Below are positions 1-12,000 of a DNA stretch of 64,000 nucleotides, piece after piece (position 1 is the stretch's first letter; each line of letters opens with the position of its first letter). The position numbers were made by a program, and so were the translations under genes. The notes under the pieces were generated by a model that had not been told where the DNA came from, did not search any database, and saw nothing but the letters and a program-made list of their open reading frames with translations. This DNA comes from Rhizobium sp. BK399 (lineage in GTDB: Bacteria > Pseudomonadota > Alphaproteobacteria > Rhizobiales > Rhizobiaceae): contig NZ_JACIAH010000001.1 in NCBI RefSeq assembly GCF_014194695.1, forward strand, positions 558,001 through 622,000, in the 5' to 3' direction.

Positions 1-3000
1 TTGCTGTCGAGAGTCGCTAGCGCCGCCAGGCCATCGACGTAGCTGCCGCCGGCGAAGTGCGGCGAGAAGATCTCGCTGCCATTGTCGATCTTGCCGTTGC
101 CGTCGACGTCGAAGGCCAGGATGCCATCACTGCCGGCTGTCCAGGCGATCTGATCCTTGTGGCCGTCGGCATTGATGTCGAACTGGACGCCGTGATCGAG
201 CGTGGTCAGGGCGACGCCATTGTGGTCGAGGTCGAGGATGATCGGGTCGATGGCGAACGTGGCCGCGGACCCCATGCTCGCATACACGTTGGCAAGGGTG
301 ACGCCAGAAAGTTCGACCAGCGTGCCGCCGGCAGTGGCGCCAGTCTGCTGGTACACGTAGGTGTTGCCCATCCCCGTGAATGCAAGCGTTGCGCCCGCAT
401 CGCCAATATCACTCGCCATGAGGTACTGGACGACCGCGGCCAAGCCCGAAGTCGACGTCACCGACAAGGATTGAGTGAAGTTGTCGTTACCATAGAAAGT
501 GGTCATTCCAGTAGTGGTATTGACACTGTGGGACTCGACAGTGTCGCCGCCAATAGTCAGCGCAGAGTCTGAACCGTTCACAGAAGCGAAGGCCTTTACC
601 GGGGCTACGGAGAAATCCAGCTTGTCGGCAGTGCCGCCCGCTCCCCAATCCGTGATCTTGTCGTATCCGCTGATCGTGCCGTTTTCATTCCTTGTCGCAG
701 TGTTGCCGGTGCTACCTGCAGCGGCGATAGGCGTGGATTCACCTGAGGCGATCACGAATGTATCTCTACCGGCACCACCCGTAAGGACATCGGCGCCAGC
801 ACCCCCGTTGATCCTGTCTTCTCCAGAACCGCCGGTGATCACGTCATTGCCGCTAAAGCCGGTGATCGTGAGCCCTTCGGACTGGTGCGAGAGGTTGAGG
901 GTACCCGAACTCGCCATCACCACGTTTTCTATGCGAGCGAGCTGAGCGTCGTTGCTGTCAGTAAAGCCGCCGGCGATCTTCAGCGTATCAGCGCCGTCAC
1001 CTAGGTCAATCGAAGTGAAGCCGGAAAGCGAATTGCTGACTGTGACCGTATCAGCACCGGTCGACCCAGTTACCTTGGAGGTTTCGATACCGACAAGCGT
1101 CGCGCTGATAGCCGAAAGATCGGTCGTCCCGGCGACGTTGACCGTCAACGTGTCGTTGCCGCCCTTGAGATCGATGCTGTCGAAGGCCGCATACTGCTGG
1201 GCACTGATGGTCAGGTTGTCGTTACCGGTCGAACCGGTGATCTTCAACGTTTCTACGTTCGAGATCGTCGGCGCGGAGGAGGAGATATCGGCTGTTCCGT
1301 TTACGCTTACGGTCAGCGAGTCGCTGTTGCCGCTGCCGAGGTTGATGGAGGTGAAGCCGGTAAGCTGCTCGGCCGACATCGTAACCGTATCACTGCTTGA
1401 GCTGCCAGTCAGCGTTTCGACATTGCTGATCGTGCCGGTCGTGAAGTCGACAGTCGTGGCGCCGACAAGCGTAATTGTATCGCTATCAACTCCACCGTCG
1501 ATCGTCTCGCCAGCAACCCAATCGTTATTGGCCAACAGGAAGTTATCATTGCCCACGCCGCCAGAGAGCGTATCCGCGCCGCCGTTACCGTCGAGCGTAT
1601 CGTTGCCATCACCGCCAAACAGCCAGTCCGCACCGGAGCCGCCCGTCAGGGTATCGTTTCCGCCGAAACCATAGATGGCTGTGGGGGTCGAGCCAGAGGC
1701 GGTTAGCGACGAGTTGGTACCGTTGGTGCCGAGGATGACGTTGACGACGCTATCAGACAAAGCCCCATCGCTGACAGTCAGCGTGCCGCTGACGACGCTG
1801 GCCTGTGCCGTCGGCGTCAGGGTGTTGTCGCCGACATGGAGGCCGGGGTTGCTGCCGAATGCGGTGGCAAACGGCGAAGCAAGCGTGAAGCCGGAGCTGT
1901 CCGGATCCGCGAGCGTGAACTTGATGCCGCTCTCGGTGACGACGAGGTTCGAGACCACCGGCGCATCGTTGACACCCGTCACGTGGACGATCGTCGTCGC
2001 GGTGTTGGAGTTGAGGCCGTCGTTGACGACGACCTGGAAGGTACGGTCAGCGCCGTTCGGGTTTTCCGAGCTGTTCGCAAAGCGGACGGCTTCGATCGCA
2101 GCTTCGTAAGCAGCCTTGGTGGCAGAACCGGTGAAGGTAACGGTGTTGCCGCTGATGCTGTAGGCGATGCCGCCGATCGTGCCGGTCGTGGTTGCCTGGC
2201 CGGCGATCGAAAGCACGTCGCCTGCCTGGCCGTTGGTCAGCTTGACGGTGGCCGAGCTCATGTTGGCGTCGGCATCGGCAATCACGGCGTTGGTAACGAC
2301 CGCAACAGCCGAACCGCCTTCGATGAACGTCGGCGTCGTCGTGTATTCGATCTTGACGTTGTCGATGAAGACCTTGTCGCCGTCATCGATATCGTCATTT
2401 GAGTAGAAGCGGATCGTGGTCGCGGACGAGATGTAGGCCGAAAGATTGACGGTTACAGTCGTGAAGCCTGCGTCATCCTGACCATTACCGCTGACGGTCG
2501 CCACCTCCACCCAGTTACCGTTGCTGTTCAGCACCTGCACATGGATGGCATCGCTAGACTCCATGCTGACCCGCTTATAATCGAAGGTCAGCGTCGCCTG
2601 GGTCGCGCCCGTAAGGTCAACTGTGCGCTGGACAAAATCGCCGAAGGTGTCGATCTCTGCATCCGTATCGGTAAGAAGCAAGGCGCCATTGCTCACCCGG
2701 ACATCGCCGGTCGTAGCAGCATTGCCTTCGTTCTCGCCGTACTCGATCCAGTCCGTCTTCCAGTTCGCGGTACCGTCGTTGCCGTTATAGGCCTGCTGGT
2801 TGAACTGATCGAGGACATAAGCGCTATTCGACAGAGTCAGGACCGGCGCAACGTTTTCCTGGAGATCCTTGACCGTGACATTGAGCGTCTGGGTGTCGGT
2901 CTTGTTGCCGTCGGAAACCTGAACGATGACGTTATAGATGTTGTTCGCGCCATTATCGAGCGGATGCTCGAAGTCCGGCGCGTCCTTGAAGCTCAGGTTA

Positions 3001-6000
3001 CCGGAGCCGTCGATCTTGAACAGGTTCTGGTCGTCTCCGCCAACGATCGAATAGGTCAGGTTTGCTGCCGGCGTATCGACGTCGGTCGCCATCACCGTCG
3101 TGACCGACGTCGAGTTCTCGTCGATCGTAATGGCCGCGGTATCGCCACCGCCGTTGGAGGTGATGACCGGCGCGTCGTTGACCGAGGCCACCGCGATCGT
3201 CGCCGTCGCCGGCGTGCTGTCGGCCAGGCCGTTGTCGTCGACTGCTGCGTAATGGAAGCTTGTCGTGCCGTTGTAGTTCGCGGCCGGCACAAAATAGACC
3301 GTCGAGCCGCTTACCGTGTCTCCAGCATGAAGTTCAGTCGTCAGACCGGCATCGCTGTAGAGCTTGCCGTTCGCCGGCAGGTCGCTGATCTTGTAGGATG
3401 CGACCGTGCCGTCGATGTCACCTCCCGACAGAGCGACAGAGATCGAGGATGCATCCTCGTTGCCGCTGCCCGATGCCGCGTTGGTTTCCGGCGCATCATT
3501 GGTTCCGCCGATGCTGACCGTCACCGTCGTCGTTGTGCCATCTGCCGAGGAGACCGTGAAGACCTCCTGATAGGTGTGGCCCGCCTTGAACTCGTCATGC
3601 GCGGAATTGGCCGTATAGGTCCAGTTGCCGTTCGTATCGATCGAGAACTTGCCGTAGCCGCCGGGGTTAGAGACGTCGCTCTGTGCCACGAAGCTGGCCG
3701 GACTGTCCGCGTCGGTGATCGTCAGCTGTCCGGATGCGCTAATCACGGCCGCCGTGTCACCTTCCGTCAGATTGGCAACGACCGGTGTCAGGACCGCCGC
3801 GTCGTTGGTGCCGAGAATATCGACCGTCACCGTCGTCGTCGTGCCGTCGGCGGACGTCACCGTCACGCTGTCGGTATAGTGCTGGCCGGCGACGAACTCG
3901 TTGTGCGCCGTGTTGGCGACATAGGTCCAGGCGCCGTTCGCGGTGATCGTGAACTTGCCGTAGCCGTTCGTGCCGACAACGTCCGTCTGCGGCACGAAGG
4001 TCGCCGCACTGTCGACGTCGGTGATCGTCAGCTGACCAGACGTGCTCAACGGCGCGTTGGTCTCCGTCAGGTTGACGGAGGTCGTGCCACCGATGACCGC
4101 CGCGTCGTTGGTGCCGAGAATGTCGACCGTCACCGTCGTCGTCGTGCCGTCGGCAGACGTCACCGTCACGCTGTCGGTGTAGTGCTGGCCGGCGACGAAC
4201 TCGTTGTGCGCCGAGTTGGCTACATAGGTCCAGGCACCGTTCGCGGTGATCGTGAACTTGCCGTAGCCGTTCGAGCCGGCAACGTCCGTCTGCGGTACGA
4301 AGGTCGCAGCACTGTCGACGTCGGTGATCGTCAGCTGTCCTGATGTACTCAGCGGAGCGTCGGTTTCCGTCAGATTGACGGAGGTCGTGCCGCCGATGAC
4401 CGCTGCGTCGTTGGTGCCGAGGATATCGACCGTCACCGTCGTCGTCGTGCCGTCGGCGGACGTCACCGTCACGCTGTCAGTGTAGTGCTGGCCGGCGACG
4501 AACTCGTTGTGCGCCGAGTTGGCCACATAGGTCCAGGCGCCGTTCGCGGTGATCGTGAACTTGCCGTAGCCGTTCGTGCCGGCAACGTCGGTCTGCGGCA
4601 CGAAGGTCGCCGCACTGTCGACGTCGGTGATCGTCAGCTGTCCGGATGTGCTCAGCGGCGCGTCGGTTTCCGTCAGGTCGACGGAGGTCGTGCCGCCGAT
4701 GACCGCCGCGTCGTTGGTGCCATGGATGACAACGGTAATCGAGGATGGGGTCGCGGTCGTGCCGTCGCTGACCTGGATGTCGTACTTGATCGTAATCGTC
4801 TGACCAGCGCCCAGGAAATCGAGGTTCTGTGCGCCCGGATGGTAGCTCCAGTTGATGAGCGAGACGCTGCCGTTCGAGATCGGCGACGATCCGAAGGTCA
4901 GGGCAGCGGCGTTGGTAAGGGCGGCTGCAAGCTCCGGCGTCAGGACACCGCCGGTCCAGGTTGCCGTGGCGCCGGTCACGGAGGGCGTTTCGGTATCGCC
5001 GACGTCGAAATCGGCAACCATCAGCTGTCCTGAAACATTGACAGCCTGGGCATGGGCATCCGGCAGCTCATTGACGTCGTTCCCAGGCGAGATGACCCCG
5101 ACAAGCGGAATATTGTTATCGCCCGTTACGTGAATGGTCAGGGTTGCCGTGGACGTCAGTCCGGACGGATCCTTGACCGTGTAGGTGAAGGTATCGTCGA
5201 CCTGAGCACCCTTCGGAAGCACCTCGGCGGCGAGAGCGTTCGCCGTGTATTGGTAGGTGCCGTCAGCCTTGATGACCAGATCACCATACTTGCCATGGCT
5301 GACGGTGCCGGCTGCCGTGACGGACGCAGCGACGCCGTCATTGAAGCCCTTGATGGCGCCGACCGCGAGATGACCGGTATCGCCTGCATCCGGGTCCGTA
5401 TCGTTGGCAAGCACGCTCTGGCTCGAAACGACGGTCTTGTTCTCCAGCACCGCGTTTTCGTCGTTCGCGCCGACCGGCGCGTCGTTGACCGGCGTGACGT
5501 TGACGGTGACTGTTGCCGTCGCGGTGCCGCCGTGGCCGTCGTTGACGGTGTAGGTAAACGTATCCTTGCCGTTGTAGTTGGCGGCAGGGTTGTAGGTGAT
5601 GACGCCGTTGTTCAGCGTTACCGTACCGCCGTGTGCGGAGGTGCCGCTGACGCTGACGAGGTTTAGCGTGTCGCCGTCGACATCGCTGTCATTCGCCAGG
5701 AGGTCGGCAGCCTTGATCGTCAGCGAGGTGTCCTCGGCGGTCGTGATCGGGCCGCCGCCGGTCGATGCCGTGAAGTTGTCGTAGGCAATGCCGTCATCGT
5801 TGTCATCAGTGTACACGCCGTATCCGCCGAGAGCCGGAACTTCGGAGCTATGGAGAACGACGGGCTGCCCGTTGCCTTGCACCGTGACATTGATGCCGTC
5901 GCCATCCACTTCGACCTTGAAGTGGATCGCGTTGGGACCCAGGTTGGCCTTGTCGACCATGTCCAGAACTGTGACCTGGTTGCCATCCACCCGCTCAAGC

Positions 6001-9000
6001 ACGAGATCGCGGTGGGTGCCCTGGTTGGCGTAGTTGTCACCGAAATCCTTCCAGTAGACGCGGTAGTAGTGGGTCGAGTCCTGATAGCCGAAGACCACGC
6101 CAAGTGCCTGGTTTGACTTCGGGTTGCCGTTGCCAGTGTTCGGATCGCCATCGACTTCGATCGTGTAGGACTTGCTGCCGGCGGGTAGGCTGTTTGCCGG
6201 TGCGAGCGCGATGCCGTTGCCGTCGTTGGAGGACGAGTCGGTCCGCTCGACGAGGCTGCCTCCACTCATCGACCAGCTCGGATTGCCCGAGAGCTTGACG
6301 AAGGTCCAGCCGTCCGTGCTGGAATTGTTGAAGTTGTCGCTGTAGGTGGCCGCAACGCCGCCCAAGGTCGTGTCGTCGACAGCCACCGGGTTGTCGTTGG
6401 AGCCCTGAACCGTGATGGTCGCGCTCGCCGTATCGCTGCTGCTGCCGTCGGAAACCGTGTAGTTGAACTTGATGGTCGCGGTCTCGTTGACACCCAGCGC
6501 CTTGAACGGATCCTCGCCGCTGTCGGACCAGATCTTGACGTCGCCATTCGAGCCGACGGACATGTGGGCATCGCCGAAGTTCGTGGCGATCTTGTAGACG
6601 CCGTTTCCTTCGCTCGCCACAGAAAGCGTCAGGCCAGTGCCGCTCGCGGTATTGACCGTCACATTCGAAATGCCGGTGACGTTCAGGCTGGCGCTGTCGA
6701 CATCCGTGTCGTTAGCGAGAACGTTGCCGACAACGAGCGGGTTCGCCGACGAAGCATGAGAGGAAACGCCGTCTTCGCTTGCCGTGAAGGTGTCGTCGTT
6801 GGCGACCGGAGCATCGTTCGTTCCACGCACCGTGATGGTAACGGTTTGGGTGTCGGTTGCGCCGTGGCTATCGGTGACCTGAACCGTGAAGGTTTCAAGC
6901 TTATTGTCGCCGTTCTTCAGAGCCTGGGTTGCCGCCAGGCTGTTGTCGAGCGTGTAGGTCCACTTGCCGGCCTGGTCGACGGAAAGCTTGCCGTAGACAC
7001 CCTTCACCGAGGAGCCGTCCTGAGTCTGGCTGCCGGAGGCGACCACCGACCAGCTGTCGTTGCCGCTGTTGTCGTCGCTGTCGACGTCCGTCTTGGTCAG
7101 CGTGCCGCTCTCGCTCGCATCGCCATTGGTGCCGGCGCCGGCCTCAGTGACCGTTGCGCTCGTCGTGCCGCCGGTAATGACCGGCGCATCGTTCGTGCCG
7201 GTAATGGTGATGACAACGTTCTGCACATCCCTTTCGCCATGGCTGTCGGTGACCCACACCTGGAAGGTCTCGGTGACAACCTTGCCCGCAGACAGGCCCT
7301 GCGTATCCGAGCGGCTGTTGTCGAGCGTGTAGGTCCACTTGCCAGCCTGGTCTATCGAAAGGGAACCATACTTGCCGTTGTCTGTGGTCAGCCAAGGGTT
7401 GCCGACGCCCCAGGAATCGTTGGTCGCATTGTCGTCGGAGTCGACATCCGACTTCACGAGGGTATCGGAAATCGTCGCAATGCCGTTCGTGCCGACACCC
7501 GCTTCGATGACGCTGCCAGTTGCATGGGAATCCGCGATGACAGGCGCGTCGTTCGATCCGAGGATATTGACGGTGATCGTCTTGGTGGCGGTCGCACCGT
7601 GGGTGTCAGTGACCGTCACATCGAATTCCTCGCTTGCCGTCTTATCCAGGGCGAGGCTTTGCGTCGAGGCCAGCGTATTGTCGAGCGTGTAGGTCCATTT
7701 GCCATTGGCATCGACCGATATCGATCCGTAGAGACCCTTGACGGAGCCTCCGTCAACGACCTGACCGGCGCGAGGCGTGATCGACCAGGAGTCGTTCGAG
7801 CTGTTGTCGTCGAGGTCAGCGTCGGTCTTTGTGAGAGTACCGCTGGCAGTGCTCTCGCCGCGCGGCAAGCCGAGCCAATTGTAACCGTGCTCGACGACCC
7901 AGTCGCTCGTCGAGCCGCCGGTAATGACCGGCGCGTCGTTCGTGCCGTTGATGACGATCGTGACGACCTGGCTAACCTTGCCGCCGTCGCCGTCGTTGAG
8001 GAGGACGGTGTATTTCAGCGTGACGTGATCGTTCGCGCCGAGATAGTCGAACGTCTTGTCCGGAGCAGAGAACGTCCACTTGATCTCGCCGGCCGTGCTG
8101 CCCGCTGCCTTCGTCACCGAGTCGATCTTGAAGAACGACATCAGGTTGGAGGGCAGACCGGTCTTCGTGTCGGCAGCGTCAACGCCGGTGACAGTGGCTG
8201 TGTGGCCGACGTCGTTGAGATCGACATCGGTAAACGTCAGGCTGCCTGACGCCTTCTGCTCGGAGTTCGAGCCAGTGGTGTTGGGCGCTTCGGTCAGCGT
8301 TGCACCGGCGTTCGCCGTTGTGAGCACGGGCGCGTCGTTCGATCCGGTAATCGTTACCGTGACGGTCTGCGTGTCGCTCGCGTTGTGGCTGTCGGTCACC
8401 TTGACCGTGAATGTCTCGGTCCGCGTCTCGCCAAGCGCGAGACCCTGCATTGCCGCACTGGAATCGTTCAGCGTGTAGGTCCACTTGCCCGCCTGATCAA
8501 CCTTGAAGGTGCCGTAGGCGGCAACAACGCTCGTCTGATCGGATGGCGTCTGTCCGTTGCCTGCAACAACCGACCAATTGTCGTTCGAGGGCTTGTCGTC
8601 CGAGTCGACGTCGGTCTTTACGAGCGTATCGGAAACGGAGTTTACGCCGCGGGCGGTTCCCGTCACGTCCATGCCCATTTCGATCACAGCGCCCGTCGCA
8701 TGACTGTCGGCGATGACAGGCGCGTCGTTCGTGCCGGTGATCTTGATCGTCAGCGTCTTGGTATCAGTCGCACCCCATTCGTCCTTGATCGTGAAGGAGA
8801 ATGTCTCATAGCGCACTTCGCCCGCCGCCAGCGCCTGCACGGATGCTTTCGTGTTGTCGAGCGCGTAGCTGTACGTGCCGGTCGACGCATCCCAGGTGAG
8901 CTTGCCATAGTCGCCGGCAACGCCCGTCGAGCCATTGCTCTTTCCATCGACGCCCGCAACCGTCAGGACCGCACCGTGATCAACGTCCGACGCGCCGTTA

Positions 9001-12000
9001 AGCAGGTTGCCGGTCGCGACGGAGCTATCCGCGGTCGAAATCCCCTCCTTGACCGTATTGTACTGGAAGTCGGCGCTCGGCGCGTCGTTGGTTCCCTTGA
9101 TCTCGATCGTCAGGGTCGTCGTCGAGATGGCGCCGGACGCGTCCCTTACCGTGTAAGTGAAGGTCTCGTGGGCGGTTTCACCCTGAGCAAGACGATTCGT
9201 ATCCTTGTCGAAGTTGTTGAGGATGTAGGTATATGAGCCGTTCCTGTTGAGCTCCAGGACGCCGTAGTCGCCGTTCTTGACGAAGACGCCAAAGGCATGG
9301 ATGTCTGCGTCCTTGAGGTCCGAGACGACCTTTGTGTCGCCGGCATCACGGTCCGAGTCGTTGCTCAGGACATTGCCTTCGGCCTTCCAGTCGCCCAACG
9401 TCCCGACGCCGGCTTCCTTCACCATGTTGGTGTCGGCGACCGCGACAGGAGTGTCGTTGGTGCCGTCGAGCGTGATCGTCAGCGTCCTGCTGTCGCTCGC
9501 GCCAGCACCGTCGGTCACCGTCAGCGTGAAGCTTTCCGTTGCGCCCTTCTTCAGTGCTTCGATCGCGCCATCATTCGGCACGTAGGAATAGGCGCCCGTC
9601 GCGCTGTTGAGGTAGAGCGTGCCGTAGGTCCCCACCTTTTCGATGTTATAGTCACCTGCAAAAGTTCCCGTGACCACACCGGTACCGCTGATGCCATAGG
9701 TGGCGGAATCGCCGACATCGACGTCGGAGGACTGCAGCTGACCGACCACGGGCGCAAACGTGTCGTCGCCGGCCGTATCCTTAAAGGTCCAGCCGGTAAT
9801 CGCGGAGAGCTGCGGCGCGTCGTTGGTGCCGTTGACGGTCACCGTAATCGTCTGCGTCGCGGTGCCGTCAGCGGAGGTCACCGTCAGCGTCTCGTCGAAA
9901 TGCGCTCCCTGACCAAGCGACTGAGCGAGCCCATTGTTGAGCGTGTAGTTCCATGCCCCCGTTGCCGGGTTGAAGCTGAAAATGCCGTACTGGCCGGCAA
10001 GCGACGAAGGCGTCTGGAAATGATTTTCGCCGTGGTCGACATCCTTGACCGAGAGCAAGCCGTTGGCTTGAAGCTGACCGTCCTCGACAACGGCACCGGC
10101 AGCAACGCCCGAGATGGACGCCGTATCGTTCACACCGGTAATCTGGATCTGATAGACGCCGGTCTTGCTGTCACCATCGGAGTCAGTCACGGTGAAGGGA
10201 ACGGTGACGGTGGCGACTTCGCCGCCATTCAGCGAATCGAAGACACCAGCTTTGATGACGATTGCGCCATTCTGATAGAAGTAGTCCTCGGCATGGAGCG
10301 TCAGGGCGATGCCTCCCGCCGACGCAACGGTTGCGGTTCCCAGCACCACCTTGCCAGCGCCGTCCGCGCCGAAGTTGAACTGCTCGCCGGCCGCCAGCTT
10401 GAAGGACATCACGTCGTCTTCGCCTGCCGCACCTGTGAAGACGGCAGCGGTCGTGCTCCCTGTCAGGCTGACATTTGCGAGGTAGGTGCCGGTGTTGTCC
10501 GAGCTATTGCCGACTTCCTTGAATGTCAGCGTATTGGTACCGCCGATCGCCGTAAGGTCGAGATCGATCGACTTCATCGAGGAGGTCGGCGAGTAGGTGT
10601 AGACCAGCTTGTTGTTCCAATAGACTTCCAGCCCCGAGGATACAGGACTCGGCGATCCTGCCTGGAAGCTCAGCTTGTAGGTCTGCCCCTCGGCAAGCCC
10701 CGATATATCCTGGGAAATCGTTGTGTTGCCCGGCGACGATCCCATGTCCACCATCGGCGCGCCGTTGGATGTCGTCATGCCCAGATAGCCGCTGCCAACG
10801 CGTTCAAGCTGCACGCTGCCGGTACCGTCGACCTTCCAGCCGATATCGGCGTTGGCCGCTCCGCCAAGAGGACCACCCCAATCGCTGTGCTGCTCCCAAG
10901 TGCCGGCCGCAAAATTGCCGTTGGCGAGCAGGTTGACCGCCTGGACGGCTCCATTGATCGTCGGCACGTCGTCGTGGATATCGACGACGAAGGAACCGCT
11001 CGCGGTGTCGCCGTCGGCGTCGCTCGCCACGAAATTGAAATGCAGGTCGAGCTGCGTGTTGCCGATCTCAGAGTTCTGCGGATGATCGAGGGGCTGCAGC
11101 AGCGTGAAGCTGTAGGCGCCGTTCGGCGCCGTCGGATCAAGCTTGACGACGAAGACTTCGGTGCGGCCCTCGCCTTCGCCGATGAAGCCGGTCAGCGTGT
11201 GGCCGTCGGAGGAGATCGCGAACTGAATCGTCTGGCCATCGGACTTCAGACCGCCGAGCTGGTCCTGCGCTGTCGAGAACGTCAGATCGCGATGCGCGCC
11301 GGCGTCGGCGCCCCAGTGAATGCCGAGCGAGACGTCGTGAACGCCTGCGTTGTTTCCTTCGCCGGACAGCAGATCGGACTCGTTGATCGCGCTCGGGCCA
11401 ACACCGTCGCCGGTGCTCGGACCATCGTCGTTGATGTCGATCGAAGCGACGCCGGTGGCCTGGTCGCCGTCCTTGTCGGTGACGGTGTAGCTGAACTGAA
11501 GGCGCAGGATATCATTGACGCCTGCCTCGCCCCTGTCCGGGTGATCGAGCGGAGCGAATTGCGTAAAGGTGAAGGCACCGCTTGCCGCGTTCGTAACGGT
11601 CAGGACGAAGACCGGCTGGCCATCGACGCTGCCGGTGATCGTCAGGCCATCGACGGTAATGACGACCGGCTTGCCGTCGGACATCAGGTCAATGTGCGTC
11701 CCGTTCTGCGTGCCCTCGACCATGTTGAGCGAATCGGCAAGCCTGACCTCGGTGATCTCCCCGACGTCCGCGCCACCATCGAAGCCGAATATGCCGTTGA
11801 CGGTTTGCGTCTCGAAGCCGCCTTCTGTGCCTTCTGTTTCCGTCAGGCTGAGGTTTGTCGTCCGGTCAGCGGAAATGGTTGGCTGGTCGTCGAACAGTTC
11901 CCGGCGGTCGCCGAGACCCGGATCGGGCTGCTGCGTGTCCGCCAGCAACTGCGCGAGCTGGGTCGGATCGTTCGGATCCTGCTGGATGGTGTCCTGGAAA

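Noticed and set aside
2541..4343. 600-residue open frame on the plus strand, repetitive
   Set aside because: It reads the complement of the VCBS repeats of the adhesin; its repeats mirror the 303-bp units.
3495..4710. Regular repeats that could be mistaken for CRISPR
   Set aside because: The period is 303 bp and in frame with the adhesin, and the whole unit is repeated without unique spacers.
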